Below, piece after piece: positions 9,875 to 34,970 of a stretch of DNA of 64,000 nt. This stretch comes from Macrotis lagotis (taxonomy: Eukaryota > Chordata > Mammalia > Peramelemorphia > Peramelidae): contig NC_133666.1 of the NCBI RefSeq assembly GCF_037893015.1, forward strand, positions 624,601,852 to 624,665,851. The letters are read 5' to 3'. Numbering within the stretch: the first letter of the stretch is position 1; every line of letters starts with the position of its first letter. The translations under genes and the position numbers were made by a program. The notes beneath the pieces are model-generated. The model ran no database searches and was not told the origin of the DNA. It saw only the letters and a program-made list of their open reading frames with translations.

Positions 9875-10669
9875 ATCACTCCATCTTTCCCTAGGATTTA
9901 TGACTCTGTTCTTCCTCACCATGATCTCCAAATTTTATGCTCCTCAGTTCTTTGCCAGGTCATCACCTCATTCACTGGCTACACTATTCTGAATTTTGGT
10001 CAATCACTTTAACTGTACACTTGCCACCTTCTTCTATTAATCATGCCTTGCCAAATCCCAGTCTTAGATTACTTGAACCACCTGAATCCTTCACTCTTGT
10101 TCGTGTGCTGCTGAGCCAAGTTGGAGAAAAGTCCCAAAAATTGTTGACTGGGTCTGCTAAAATTTTGTTACATGGTGATCTTAACCAGTCTTTTACTATA
10201 GCAAGGGAATTCTTTTATACCTATTATATTCACCCTCCCACCCCTCACAAATGTGTACTTACAGTAAGTACCATAATTATGTTTATTGACAATCTTATTA
10301 TTCCTCTAGCCTCCCAGGTTACCCCCTGCTCCCTTTCTACTGAGGTTCTCAACTCATACTTCACTGAAAAAAAATGTAGCCATTCACCGAAGACCTTTCC
10401 TTTATCTTACATCAGGAAGATATCATCTACCACTATCTCTGGCTTCACCCCTGCCTCTAATGAAGAGATGCCTTTTCTCCTTGTCAAGGCAAATCCCTCT
10501 CTACTTACATCCTTCATCCCATCTGTCTTCAGCAGACTGATGCGTCTTCTCTGTCCCTCCCAAATCTGTGTCTTTTTGTTCAATGGCTACTTTCATGTTG
10601 CCTGCAAATTCACTCTTCCCCAATCTTTAAAAGTCCTCATATTTTTCACTTTATGCATTCTGTGGTTCT

Positions 10670-10850
10670 CCCCATCCCCTCTTTGGGTCTATGTCTTCTC
10701 GCACAACATGACTAATATGGCAATGTTTTGCATGACTGAACATGTATAACCTATATCAAATTGCTTACTGCCTCGGGGGTGGGGAGGTGAGGGATAAATG
10801 AGATTTGGAACTCAAATTTAAAAAAAAACATTAAAAATTGTAAAGACAAA
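10670..10850 (+). mobile_element. L1 3' end fragment
   Basis: The 3'-terminal L1-type noncoding tail: CACAACATGACTAATATGGC ... GGGTGGGGAGGTGAGGGA, ending in an A-rich tail near 10820-10850. Confidence 0.6.
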
Positions 10851-11017
10851 GTATTTTTTAAATACCCTTCACTTGATCTTACTCCCCTTGCTAGCATCTT
10901 TTATCTCTTCTCAGCGAAATTCCTTTAGGAAGGCATCTGCAATCAATGCTTCACTTCCACCCCTCTTGATTCTAAACCCTCTGCAGTCTGGCTTCTGGTC
11001 TCATTTCTCTGTAACTT

Positions 11018-11173
11018 CTTTTTTTTTGGGGGGGGGGGTAAGGCAAATGGGGTTAAATGGCTTGCTCAAGGCCACACAGCTAGGTCATTATTAAGTGTCT
11101 GAGACCGGATTTGAACCCAGGTACTCCTGACTCCAGGGCCGGTGCTTTATCCACTGTGCCACCTAGCTGCCCC
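11018..11173 (-). mobile_element. WSINE1-like SINE with target-site duplication
   Basis: Minus-strand full-length copy. Flanking 8-bp direct repeats TGTAACTT at 11010-11017 and 11174-11181 mark the insertion. Confidence 0.9.
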
Positions 11174-11839
11174 TGTAACTTTTTTAAAGTAACCAATCCC
11201 CTCCCCTCCCTGCCACTTCCAATTTTTAATTACAAATCATCTGGCCTTTTCTCAATTCTTCTCTTTCTTGACCTTGCTAGTTTTTGACTTTTTGGATTAC
11301 TTTTTTCCTGGATACACTTTTCTACTCCTCCCAAGGTTTTTGTGATATTGCCTTCTCCTGGTTCTCCTCCTGATTGCTCTGAGCCTCATTTTTGGTACAC
11401 TCTTCATCTATTATCACACCCACTAACTGTTAAGATTCTTTTCCTCTTTCTGTAAAGTTCCCTTGATCTCATTAGCTCATAAGGATTCAAATATCTCTAT
11501 GCTCTATGATTCAAAAATCTGCACATCTGGTCCTAACCTCTCTCCTGTTAACCATTCTCATGTCATTACCTCTTGGACATCTTGAAGTAGACATCTCCTA
11601 AGTATCTCAAACTGAACATGCCTATTACGGAATTTATTGCTTCTCCCCAAATTTTCCATCTTAAATTCCCTATTATTCTTCAGAGCACCAATATCTGTCA
11701 CCTAGGCTCAAAACCTAGATGTCATCTTTCTCTTTGTATCTTCTCTCCCATGACATGGTTGCTATTCTGGTACAGACTCATCATCTCATTCCTTAACCAC
11801 TGCAGGTGATTGATTACCTTACCCTTCTCAGGTCCCTAT

Positions 11840-12060
11840 ACTATGCAATGGGTAGAGTGCCAGCCCTGAAGTCAGGAGGACTGGAGTTCAAATCCAGTCT
11901 GACTTTTAACATCACTTAACCCTGATTGCCTTACATCCAGGGTTATCTCCCATCATCCTGATTCATATCTGGCCACTGAACTTTGATGGCTCTGGAGGCT
12001 TGCCATGACATCCCTTCCCCAATGTCACGTTCTTCAAAAATAAAAGACAAAACAATAAGA
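11840..12060 (+). repeat. MAR-type SINE plus RTE-derived SINE piece
   Basis: An old + strand tRNA-headed SINE (GGTAGAGTGCCAGCCCTGAA ...) abuts a short-RTE-type segment (CTGATTCATATCTGGCCACT ...) seen elsewhere in the window at 19925 and 50420. Confidence 0.5.
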
Positions 12061-13182
12061 GCCATCTTTTTGGCTTCCTGCCTCCAGTCCAATTCTTCCT
12101 CCACTCAGCTGTCAAAACAGGTCTAACCATATCATATCCCCTACTCGGAAAACTTCAATGACTCCCTATTACATCCAAGATCAAATATAAAAATCTCACT
12201 TTCAAAGCCCTTCACAAACCTGGCCCCTTCGGACCATTTTAGTGTTTATACTTTTCTTCCCTCTACAAAACTAGGGACCCAAGCTTTTTCACTATTCCTC
12301 AAACTCCATCTTCCAACTCTGCACCTTTCATAACTGGGGGGCTCTTCCTTATCTAGCCTCTGAGGAAACCTTCTCTGGTTCTCCCTACTGCTATTGCCTT
12401 TCCTTTGGGATTATCTCCCATTTATGCTCTATCATGAACGTATAGTTTTTGTTGTTTTGTTTTATGTTGTTTCCTCCAGTAGAACGTGAGCTCCTTGAGC
12501 ACAGAAACTTTATTTTTACCTTTGCAGCTCCAGCACTTAACAGAAAGTCATAGTGAGTGTGTAATAAACACTTATTGATCGAATAAGGTGGATCAGCTCA
12601 TCAGACTTACATTTGTTCCATTCCTGTATCCTCTACATCTCTGGGTCTTTTCATTCAGCTGAACCTTCTTTTATATCCTGTCTCTCCCCCCAATACTTAT
12701 ATAGCTTATAACTTCCCTGAGGACTTGGACTATTTCATTTTTTGTCCCTATCTATTACCTTGCATGTTAAATTTTTTTTTCATCTTGCACATTTTAATAA
12801 ATATATGATTCAATTGAGTAAATTAGTTTCTCTGCCTTTCTTTCTACAAATGCTTCTGGCCCCAGTTCAGGTCTCTGACCCTGCTCCAATCAGCTGCACA
12901 CTCAAACTCCTTGTCCTGACATCTCTTCTGCTTCTCAGTCTCTCTCCAGATATTCAGTGGGACTGTGCTTCCTGATTCAGGTTCAGAGCTATTCAGATGG
13001 ACACTGACATGCAATCTGGATGCTGGTATTAACATGCCAAAAAGCATCACTGTCAACTAGCTTCCCCACTGCTCTCATTCTAAGAAAAGCCAAGGAAATT
13101 GGGCAAAGTGAGGGGGGATCTGAGACATCATCAATAATAAGAGAAGACTCAGCACAGACAAAAAGGAAAAAAGCTTTGGAAC

Positions 13183-13188
13183 TTTATT
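13183..13188 (-). terminator. PBX4 distal poly(A) signal
   Basis: AATAAA on the minus strand, about 700 nt past the stop. Confidence 0.5.
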
Positions 13189-13430
13189 CTCTTTGATAAT
13201 CTTTCAACTGAAAATGGTAGATTTTGTATCAATATTTCCAGAAATGCACAAACCTATTCACAGGGAAATCTGAATTTACAAAGACATGAAATTAGAACTA
13301 CATGAAATAATAATACAGGATGTTAACTTTCTACTTAGAGTAAATTTCAATAAAAATCCTGGTAAAATTATGTTTGTTTCAGGTCAATTAGCTCAGAATT
13401 CATAGAATGACTCTTGAGTTAACAGAAATT

Positions 13431-13436
13431 TTTATT
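13431..13436 (-). terminator. PBX4 proximal poly(A) signal (candidate)
   Basis: AATAAA on the minus strand, about 450 nt past the stop. An alternative to the distal site. Confidence 0.4.
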
Positions 13437-13881
13437 TCCGTATACAAAATTACAATACACAGAACGTGTACAAGTACAATACAGTTTTAAATTGTTAGTA
13501 ACTATCACCTAGAACAAAAATCTTATAGTAAAAAAGGACATGGAAATTAAAATAAGTCAAAATTTTTAATTGAAAAATTTATGACAAGTTCTAGAAGAGA
13601 CACTTCAAATTTTTACCATAAAATTGCTATTTAAAAAATGAATTTGGTTAGGAAGAGGAAACAGGTTTTCAAATCATTTTAAATCCCAATGGATCTAAGT
13701 AAAAAGGTAACTCCAATGCGTCAGGTTGAGAGGTAGAGAGGTGTCACTGTAATCACAATCTTCTATTGGTTCCAGGTTTTCTGAGGTAATTAGCTGTGTG
13801 TCAAGTTGTAAAAATAAGAATATTGGCAAACATGACAAATTACACTAATGACCTCTTTCCTCTCATCAATAGGTCCCAAAC

Positions 13882-26101
<12,220 letters not shown>

Positions 26102-27655
26102 CTAGATGAACAGAAAGATGGAACAAATCATTATTCATTTTCTGAAGGGAAAACAAAATTGACAATAGGAAAGTTCTTTATTTTTTTCATCAAATCATTT
26201 AGAGGAAAAATAATTTTATTTAATAACCAAATTTCGTTCTGTCAGTAATGTTCTTTCTAAATTCTTAACATAAATTCCAGAGACCTTGGGTAGACTTAGA
26301 ATTGTTCTGCTCTAGAAGAGAGTCAAATTTTCAGGAAGCAAAGTTAAAAGTGCTTACTTGGTGAAGGAGAAAATAGATACAAGATTGTTCACAATCTGAT
26401 TTAAATGCTAAAGAAAAAAATATGTTTAAAGACTTTTAAAATACAAAGTCATTACTCAATCAGTACTTTTCCCTTTACTCCCCTGTAAGTCAATCTTCTC
26501 TTAAAACTCAGAGGTTTCAGATTTATTACCAAAAGACATGAAAGGAATAGTCCTAAGAGTGCTGTGCAATTCAACATTTTCATTCAATTTTGAAACCTTT
26601 TTGTTAGCTCTTTGATATCTTTTATGACTACCCTGAAATTTTAGTGATACTGCATTGAGCTAAAAGGATTAAACTTAACTCAAAGAACATCTTTGATATG
26701 TTTAGTTAATTTATCAAATAATCTAAATATGCAACAAGTTTTCTGACCCAGGAGACTGACTTGATGAAAACCAAATGCTTATAGGCTTGATCAAAAAGCC
26801 CAATACCCTGAAACAGAAGATCATAATACTATGAACAGAACACTAATCTACTGAATTAATTATAGCTTCAGGGACAACTATACACTTTCTAATATTTTTG
26901 TACATTTAAATCATTTGAAAAAAATTAAAAATAAATAGGAGATTTCAGGAACATTCAATATACTTTCTGAGGTCACTTTAAAGATGGCTCTTCAAACACT
27001 ACTCAATTTTTGTTTTAGTTCTTTTTTCTGCTTTTCTGACCTTTGTAAATGTACATGGCTGACCCATGCTGGAATGAGGGTAAAGTCAACTTTTTATACT
27101 ATTGTTATTAATATAATGGCTTGGTGTAAGTTCACAAACCCGGTTCTTTTCTTTGAACCCAAACAAAATTTCCAAAATTTAGAGCACTCATTCCCATTTG
27201 TTACAAGCCAGATAAGTATGAATTCTGTAGTACTTTTCCTATAACCTAAGGCAATAACAAATTGTTTATACTTTTTGCTTGGTACATTAAAAGAATCTTA
27301 TAAATACTGTAGAAAATACAAGGCCCTCTTCTTGAAGAGCACAAAATCAGTTGTGACAACTTTGGAAGCTTCACTACTCAATGAAACTTCAGCACTCTAG
27401 GAACCGACCAATCATAAATCTTTCAATTTCTGCTACTGTGTATTTTCAATTTGTTTGAAGAACTGTGAATATTTTACAAAGTTATATAAATTCATTTTGA
27501 ACTATCAGTTGTTTTAGGATATTCACAAAATGATGTGACTAATTCTACATTAAACCCTACCCACAAGCAGTACTTTCTTCCTGAGTGCTCTATTTCTAAA
27601 GGAGTGTAATCTTTCTCCCAGGTTAACTCACTCAGAAATTTTTAAAAATTAAATG
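26102..27655. other. PBX4 intron upstream of exon 3, no repeat recognised
   Basis: AT-rich sequence upstream of exon 3 with no SINE, LINE or coding block that I recognise. PBX coding exons 1 and 2 (KHALNCHRMKPALF-type sequence) were looked for here and further right and not found. Confidence 0.5.
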
Positions 27656-27660
27656 ACAGG

Positions 27661-27805
27661 GGGAAGCTAGGTAGCACAGTGGATAGAGTACCTGTCCTAG
27701 AATCAGGATGACCTGAGTTCAAATCCTACCTCAGACACATAATTACCTAGCTGTGTGACCTTGGGCAAGTCACTTAACCCCACTGCTCTGCAAAAATAAA
27801 TGAAT
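27661..27805 (+). mobile_element. MAR-type SINE
   Basis: Plus-strand copy, GGGAAGCTAGGTAGCACAGT ... CACTTAACCCCACTGC, with a GAATGAATAAATAA-type simple tail. Confidence 0.8.
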
Positions 27806-27889
27806 GACTGAATGAATAAATAACACCTCAGGGTGAAAGTAGAGCAGCAAAAACAAACAAAAGTTGCTGCAGAGGTCTGTTCCTTCTGG

Positions 27890-29440
27890 GGCAACCAGAA
27901 GAGGCAGTCTGATAGTATTTACATTGTTTCCTTACTGAGTGAAGCAAGACTAGTTCTCCAGCTCACAGGAATTTTTACTTTTTCTGGGTCAGTGTGGAAA
28001 GTCCAGCATCTGAGCTGGGGAAGAGAGGGAACCTTTGCTGCAGAGGCAGTAACAAGGGAGTACTGCTGGTTGTGGATGCTCACAATAGAATTGAATTCCT
28101 GGTCTTGATTCCAAGCCAGAGGAAGAACTGAAGGTTACAGTCACTGGATGGTTCTCAAGGAGTAAGATCATTTCCAGCACAATGTGCTAAGGGGCCCCAG
28201 CTGTGGTTTGGAGGGGGAGGGGAAAGGAATGCGGAGACTGGGCCCAGGACAAAGCTCCTGCAGTCAGAGACACCATCTCCCACACCCCAGAACTAGAGGT
28301 GGATATAATAACAAGCTGCTAAAAAAATGTTTTTAAATGAGCAAGCAAAGGCAAAGAATCTAACCATAGACAATTACTATGGGAATAGAGAAGACTGGGG
28401 CAAGTTGCTGAAGGAAAAAAAGCTTCACCTCCCTCAAAGAATACAGTCAAATGGTTGTCTGCTCAAAAAAAAAAAAAAAAAAAAATCAGAGAAGGGGCAG
28501 CTAGGTGGCGCAGTGGATAAAGCACCGGACCTGGAGTCAGGAGTACCTGGGTTCAAATCCGGTCTCAGACACTTAATAATTACCTAGCTGTGTGGCCTTG
28601 GGCAAGCCACTTAACCCCATTTGCCTTGCAAAAACCTAAAAAAAAAAAAATAAATCAGAGAACTCAAAAAAGTCTTTAAATGGAAAAGGTGATCCAGAAT
28701 CTTAAGAAAATCACTCTGAATATTAAAACTGGGTAAGGGAAGCTATGAAGCTATGAAAGACCAAGAAATAATAAAATAAAATGTAAACAATAAAAAAATA
28801 GAAAAGGTGAAATACCCCACAAAAAACTGTAACAAATCTGAAGAACAGATCAAGAAGAGAAAACATAATAATCAGACTCCCTGAAAGTTATGATTAAAAA
28901 AAAATCATAAAATGATACAAGAACTAAAAATTGTCCTGAAGTGTTAAAACAAGGGAAAGTAGAAATAGAAAAAATTTAATTGATCACCACCTGGAAGGGA
29001 TCCTAGGAGGAAAATTAACAGGAATATCAGAACTAAATTCTAAAACCTCCAGGTTAAGGAGAAAATATTAATAACAAGGAAAAACCAATTCAGATATGGT
29101 AGAACTACGAGTAGAATTACACAAGACCTAGCAGTGACTACATTAAAAAAGAATGCAGATCTTGGAACACAACATATTGAAGAGCAAAGGAATTGAGGTT
29201 GTGGCCCAAAATATCATACCCAGAAAAGCTTAAACATAATCCTGAATGAAAAAAATGAATATTCAATGAATTGCCAGACTTTCAGGATTTTGTTGCAAAA
29301 AGATCTGAACTTATTAGTAAACTTGACATGTAAGAATCAAGAGAAATATAAGATAATTATCAAAGATGAATTACGAGGCACTTAATAGAATAAATTGCTT
29401 ACTATCTACACTTGGAAATGTAAACAATGTCTTAAGATTG
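27890..29440 (+). repeat. L1/HAL1-like 5' and ORF1-region remnant
   Basis: An A-rich + strand block with ORF1-like decayed sequence (AATATCATACCCAGAAAAGC, matching the YPAKL region of L1 ORF1 proteins) and an upstream GC-richer leader. It is split by the SINE at 28494. The 33 bp from 27900 also occur near 29768 in the L1 3' end. Family name uncertain. Confidence 0.4.
28494..28651 (+). mobile_element. WSINE1-like SINE with target-site duplication
   Basis: Full-length + strand copy. Direct repeats AAATCAGAGAA at 28483-28493 and 28652-28662. Inserted next to an A run in the L1/HAL1-like remnant. Confidence 0.95.
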
Positions 29441-29449
29441 TTATTAGTA

Positions 29450-29604
29450 GGGGTGGCTAGGTGGCAAAGTGGATAGAGCATCGGCCCTGGAGTCAGGAGT
29501 ACCTGAGTTCAAATCCAGCCTCAGACACTTAATAATTACCTAGTTGTGTGGCCCTGGGCAAGCCACTTAACCCCATTGCCTAGCAACCCCCCCCCCCCCA
29601 AAAG
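29450..29604 (+). mobile_element. WSINE1-like SINE with target-site duplication and C-run tail
   Basis: Full-length + strand copy whose tail is a C run rather than A. Direct repeats TTGTTATTAGTA at 29438-29449 and 29605-29616. Confidence 0.9.
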
Positions 29605-29689
29605 TTGTTATTAGTAATTGGGTAGTCAGAAGGAAAGAGGGGTAGAGCTGAGGACAAGACTCTTAAAAAAGTAAAATGGTCTAAGGAAA

Positions 29690-30722
29690 GATTTATTTTA
29701 TTTTATTGTTTTTTGAATTTTGAATATATTGAATAATGAATTTTGAATTCCCCACCCACCCACCACAGGAGGCAGTCTGATAGTATTTACATTGTTTCCT
29801 TGCTATACATTGATCAAAACTGAATGTGATGAGAAATCATATCCTTAAGGAAAAAAAATAAAATATAAGAGATAGCAAAATTTCATAATAAGATAGTTTT
29901 TTAAAAAAATTAAAGGTAATAGTATTTGGTCTTTATTCAAACTCCACAATTTCCTCTTTGTATACCAATGGTATTCTCCATCACAAATACTGTCCCTGAT
30001 TGTTGTACTGATGAAATAAGCAAGTCCATCAAGGTTGATCATTGCCCTCATGTTGCTGTTAGGATGTACAATGTTCTTCTGGTTCTGCTCATCTCACTCA
30101 GCATCAGTTCATGCAATTCCTTTCAGAGTTCTCTGAATTCCCAACCCTCCTGGTTTCTAATAGAACAATATCCATATTCTTCCATATGTCCCATAATGTA
30201 CATAGGACGTTCACTCAATTTCCAATTCTTTGCCACCACAAACAGGGTAGCCATGAATATTTTTGTACAACTGATGTTTTTACCCTTTTTCATGATCTCT
30301 TCAGGGTATAGACCCAGTAGTGGTATTGCTGGATCAAAGGGCATACACATTTTTATTGCCCTTTGGTTATAATCCCAGATTGCTTTCCAGAAAGGTCGTA
30401 TGAGTTCAAAGCTCCACCAATAATGCATTAGTGTCTCATATTTTCCAGATCCCTTCCAGCATTGATCATTGTCTTTTCTGGTCATAATGGCCAGTCTGAG
30501 GGGTGTGAGGTGGTACCTCAGAGACACTTAATTTGCATTTCTCTAATCAGTAATGATTTAGAGAAATTTTTCATATGACTATGGATTGCTTTGATTTCCT
30601 CATCTGTAAATTACCTCTGCATATCCTTTGACCATTTGTCAAGGGGAATGGCTTGGTTTTTGCTTTTATAAATTTGACTCAGTTCTCTATATTTTAGAAA
30701 TGAGTCCTTTGTCAGAATACTA
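29690..30722 (-). mobile_element. L1 3' end, minus strand, 5' truncated
   Basis: About 1 kb of L1-type ORF2 end and 3' UTR in reverse. Read on minus it contains CCAGCAATACCACTACTGGG, AATATTCATGGCTACCCTG and CAACATGAGGGCAATGATCA, motifs of mammalian L1 3' regions. Related to the + strand copy at 62.6-63.1 kb. Confidence 0.75.
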
Positions 30723-30907
30723 GTTGTAAAAATTGTTTAGGAAAAGATTAAAGGTTTGTAGATCAGTGAGGAAGGGGATATAGAAAGGTGTGTAATGAGA
30801 TTCTTTGAAGGGCAATTGAATAAAGTACCCATTAGAAGTGAAGTAGAAGAATGAGGAGGAGTTGTTGCTTCCAGAAAATGTTATAAAAATGACAGATATA
30901 CACAAAC

Positions 30908-30908
<1 letters not shown>

Positions 30909-30945
<37 letters not shown>

Positions 30946-31090
30946 CATATATATATATATACACACACACATACACACCCCCATATATAACTGTCTATAT
31001 ATTTTTATATATATTATATATATATAGGTATGTGTATGTATAGAAGTGTGTTTATGTTTGTGCATATGCCTATATATGTGTATATGTATA
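30909..31090. repeat. (AT)n / (CA)n / (TATG)n low-complexity block
   Basis: About 50 bp of AT repeats, then ACACAC, then degenerate TATA/TGTA repeats. Confidence 0.9.
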
Positions 31091-31549
31091 TATCCATGCT
31101 TAATTATAGCTGTCCTAAGGGGGAAGTAGTAGGAAAAATATAAACAGTACATTGCAGAGAACAGAAGAAACCCTACAAGGAAGCAAAGAAAAGATGGACA
31201 ACTTTGAACACAATACTTAATATTATAAAGGATTTCTAAAAATTGAAATTGGTTGCTTTATATTATGAATCCTCTCCTCTCATCCTGTCATGCTGCACAC
31301 CTGACAATTTTTTTATTTTGTAAAATAAAAAAACACAACAAAAAAGTGCAAAAAATTTAGATTCCCTTAAAAATCTAACCATCTCCCCAATCTACAATAT
31401 TGAAATTATCAAAGAAGTGACATGACATATAATAAAAGTAATTTTTTAGCAATATTGGCATTCTTTAATACCATTATTAAAGGAATGAAGGATGGAGTGA
31501 AGGGGAAGAAATGGGAGGAGGTTATTAAAATACTTTAAGAAAGAATGGA

Positions 31550-31718
31550 GGGGCGGCTAGGTGGCGCAGTGGACAGAGCACAGGCCCTGGAGTCAGGAGG
31601 ACCTGGGTTCAAATCCAGTCTCAGACACTTAATAATTACCTAGCCGTGTGGCCTTGGGCAAGCCACTTAACCCCGTTTGCCTTGCAAAAACCTAAAAACA
31701 AAACAAAACAAAAAAAAT
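31550..31718 (+). mobile_element. WSINE1-like SINE with target-site duplication
   Basis: Full-length + strand copy with a CAAAA-repeat tail. Direct repeats AAAGAATGGA at 31540-31549 and 31719-31728. Confidence 0.95.
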
Positions 31719-31924
31719 AAAGAATGGAAAGAAATGCTATTAATATTTGAAAAGCACATCTCTCAATCTCAAATTTTCTCCCTAAACTCTCTCTCCATCT
31801 CCCCTTCTACTTAAAAAAGATGACAACCTACTAGTTCACTCAAATAGTCAGTCAGTCAGTCAACAAGTACTAAGCTTTCCCTGCCTTCAAGAAACTAAAT
31901 AGACAACATGTAAATAGAGAAGAT

Positions 31925-32140
31925 TTGTTATTGTTTTTTGCCCAAAGATGATCATGGGTGTCGGGAGGGTGATGCCATGACAAGCATATGAACTGGGTAT
32001 TTAAGTGAGGGGTTGCTGTACTAAATCACCTTTCTCCTCAGGAGCCATCTGGGTCCAGTGACCATATGTGGATCAGGAAGATCAGATATGGTCCTGGATG
32101 TGAGACAATCAGGGTTAAGTGACTTGCTCAAAATCACAGA
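31925..32140. repeat. RTE-derived SINE fragment
   Basis: GTGATGCCATGACAAGCATA ... GGAGCCATCTGGGTCCAGTG, fused to a MIR-like AGGGTTAAGTGACTTGCTCA end. Same composite as at 50420. Confidence 0.55.
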
Positions 32141-32145
32141 GCTAG

Positions 32146-32280
32146 GGGTGGCTAGGTGGCACAGTGGATAGAGCACCAGCCTGGAGTCAGGAGTACCTGA
32201 GTTCAAATCCTCAGACACTTAATTACCTAGCTGTGTGGCCTTGGGCAAGCCACTTAACCCCATTTGCCTTGCAAGAAACC
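32146..32280 (+). mobile_element. WSINE1-like SINE
   Basis: Plus-strand copy with small internal deletions (AAATCCTCAGACACTTAATT). Its tail runs into a TATA/CACA microsatellite. Confidence 0.9.
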
Positions 32281-32283
32281 AAA

Positions 32284-32396
32284 TATACCAAATATATCTA
32301 TATATATACACACACACACACATATATATGTATATATATATATATGTATGTATGTATGTATATACATATACATATATATACGTATATATATATGAA
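32284..32396. repeat. TATA/CACA/TATG microsatellite
   Basis: Low-complexity alternating purine-pyrimidine tract of about 110 bp grown from the preceding SINE tail. Confidence 0.9.
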
Positions 32397-32399
32397 AGG

Positions 32400-33060
32400 A
32401 ATCTCAGCAGCTACCTAGTCCAAACCCTACCTGAAATGCCTACTCATTACAGCATATCTGACAAGTAGTCATTCCATCTCTGTTTGAAAACCTCCAAGGA
32501 GGGGGAACTACCACCTACTTTTCTCTCTAGTCTATCCCATCTGAGGCAGTTCTAATTGTTATGGTCTTTTTTTCTCTGGATACCAAGCTAGGGGGTCTCT
32601 AAAAAATTTTCAATCATACTAATTCCTCCTTCATATGACAAACTTTCAAATGGCTTAAGACAGCTGGAATGGTCTCCCTACATCTTTTCTTTTCAATCCA
32701 AAAATGCTCAGTTCCTTCATTTTGCTCTTCATGTGATATGGACCCAAGGCCTTTCAATATCCTAGCTGCCCTCCTCTGGACAGTGTCCAGATTCTCTTTT
32801 CAAACAGCAGTACTCAGAATGGAACACAATACCCCAGGAAAGGTCTAATGAGGGTAGAGTAAAATGGAACTCTCATGTGTCTATGCTATCTTAGTGCAGG
32901 CCAAGGTTGCAAGGCACTTTGCATCATTGAATTGTTGATTCATTTGATCCTGCATTCCACTAAAACCCTCAAATCATTTTCATAATGACTCAATTAATGA
33001 TGCACTCACTTTGTTTTCAATTTGTGCTACAATGTAAGAGCTACTATCTATCTACCTTTT
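32400..33060 (-). repeat. CR1/L3-type LINE 3' portion
   Basis: Minus-strand CR1-like sequence: on + it reads GCCCTCCTCTGGACAGTGTC, CAGAATGGAACACAATACCC and CACTAAAACCCTCAAATC, matching in reverse the family at 51.6-53.3 kb. Confidence 0.5.
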
Positions 33061-34970
33061 AGGGTATTGGCTTAACAATTTCTCTCATTCCAGGTTACTT
33101 TCCAGAATATTTTAGATCAATTCACAGTTCCAAAAGCATTATACAGAGCCTGTCCTCCAGTTATATTCTATTTTTGTCATCTTGGTTTTTATTTTTTAAT
33201 TTAATAGGTATGGGATAGAACTCCATTGTTTTAGTTTGTATTTTCTTATTTGGAGTGACTTGCAGACTTTTCTTTTTCTTTTAAATAAATTTATTTTTCC
33301 AAGTACATTTAAAGATAATTTTCAACATTGATTTTATTTTGTAAAATTTTGAGTTCCACATTTTTCTCCTTCCCCCTAATTCACTCCCCCATCCCCTGGA
33401 CAGTGAGCAATTTGATAGAGATTATACATGTATAATATTTCCATATTAATCATGTTGTGAAAGAATAGAACAAAAGGGAAAAAATCATGAGAAGGAAAAA
33501 GCCCATATAAAACAAACTTTTTAAAATGAAAAATGCATTAATCTGAATTCAGACTCCATAGTTCCACCTCTGATATAGATGGTATTTTCCATCACAAGCT
33601 CTTTAGAATTGTCTTTGATCACTGTATTGCTGAGGAAAGCTAGACTTTTTCTTATAGTTGTTGCTTTCATATAGCAGTTTGCCTTTGCTTCTTTTAAGAA
33701 TTACCTATTCATATATTTTGATCTACTGAATAAATATTCTTGTTCTATATTTGAATCAATTTCCTACACAGCTTAGCTATCAAAACCTTTATCTAATTCT
33801 CTTTTGACCATCAATTAACTTTTTCTCTTCCATCTTTGTGTAGTTAATAATAGAAATGTATAGAGTATTGGACTTGGATGCAGGAAAGCCTAAATTTGAA
33901 TCCTTTATCAGATATTTATTAACTGGTTTCTCAGCCCTGGTTTGCTCATTTAAAGATTGGGGAAAATTATGAAGGATGCAATAGCAATTACTTTTGTGTT
34001 ATACTGTGTGGATTATATGAAATATACATATGAAGCATGAAGTAATCTTAAAATGCTATATAAATGTTATATATTATTATGCAAAACTTAAAATTTTATG
34101 TAATCAAAATTGACCATTTTATCTCCTGTGATCTTGTCTTTTCTTTGGTCAAGAACTTTTTAAAATCACAGCTGTGAAAGATATCTCCTCTGTTGCTCTA
34201 GTTCATTTAAAACAAGGATTTAGGGTTTATTATAATATATGGTATAAACCTAATCTCTACCACATTGCTTTCTAGTTTTCCTGGCATATTTTTTCCTACT
34301 AAATTCCCAGTAAAATTTTTCCCTATTATTCCAGCAGCTGGAATTCTTGGCTTTATTAAATACTATGCTACTATGCTCAAATGCTTTTTTTGAGTACAAA
34401 AACTGTTTCACTTATCAGCTTTTCCAAAAAATCAGTACCAGGTAGTTTTGATGCCTGATTATTATGTTGATGCTTTGTATTAGTTTGGGATCTGTTGCTG
34501 CTAAGCTTCCTTATATCTTCCCTTCCTCTCTTTTAGAATTTCCTTTAGTTTCTTTCCTTTTTTTCTTGCAGATGAATTTTATGATTTTTTTCCTAGTTCT
34601 ATAACATAACCCTTAAGAAGTTTGATATAAAACATTTTTGTGATTTTATATCCTACTTTGCTAAATTTATTATTTCAAGTAATTTTTAGATGGATCTTTA
34701 GAGTTTTCATCTTATACATCAGGTAAATCATATCACTTGCAAAATTGGTTTTTCTCCAACTCTGCTTAAACTCATTTCTTTTTCTTATCTTATTGCTATT
34801 TATTTCTAAAAGCACGGTGGAAAAATCTGCCTCCCCATAATCTTATTGTAATGGTATCCTATGTCTCTCCATTATAAATAATAATAGTTTATAGTTTTAG
34901 ACAGATATTATTTAACATATTAAAGAATTGTCCATTTATTTTTCCTTCCTTAGGCCAACCACACTATAGG
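33060..34970 (-). repeat. Decayed L1 (ORF2 end / 3' UTR), with nested L1 tail
   Basis: Minus-strand L1 remnant: AGTACCAGGTAGTTTTGATG, TTTTTCCTAGTTCTATAACA and CTACTTTGCTAAATTTATTA correspond to mammalian L1 ORF2 in reverse. A second L1 3' end (about 33280-33690, TTTTCAACATTGATTTTATT ...) is nested in it. Confidence 0.6.
33860..34080 (+). repeat. MIR-like SINE
   Basis: GAGTATTGGACTTGGATGCA, AAATTTGAATCC and TGCTCATTTAAAGATTGGGG give a MIR-like profile. Confidence 0.5.

Larger units (their letters stand above)
10870..12590 (+). repeat. L2-type LINE remnants
   Basis: Same family and orientation as 6780-8720, ending in a characteristic L2 tail (GTGAGCTCCTTGAGCACAGA ... GTAATAAACACTTATTGA) near 12485-12580. 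Interrupted by SINEs at 11018 and 11840. Confidence 0.6.
13165..13881 (-). other. PBX4: PBX4 3' UTR
   Basis: About 700 nt after the PBX4 stop, AT-rich and free of recognisable repeats. Two minus-strand AATAAA hexamers lie at 13431-13436 and 13183-13188; the distal one would give the longer UTR. The end is inferred. Confidence 0.6.

Noticed and set aside
9937..10749. 270-codon + strand ORF, the longest uninterrupted frame in the window
   Set aside because: It lies between repeat remnants, runs into an L1 3' tail at its end, has no recognisable domain, and has composition like the surrounding pyrimidine-rich LINE-derived DNA.
28494..28651. tRNA-like sequences (here and in about thirty other copies) as possible tRNA genes
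   Set aside because: They are SINE heads: always attached to the same SINE body and A tail, often with target-site duplications, with degraded cloverleaf.
30909..32396. Regular AT/CA/TATG arrays as a possible CRISPR-like or satellite array
   Set aside because: Simple dinucleotide and tetranucleotide repeats with no spacer-repeat structure, typical vertebrate microsatellites.
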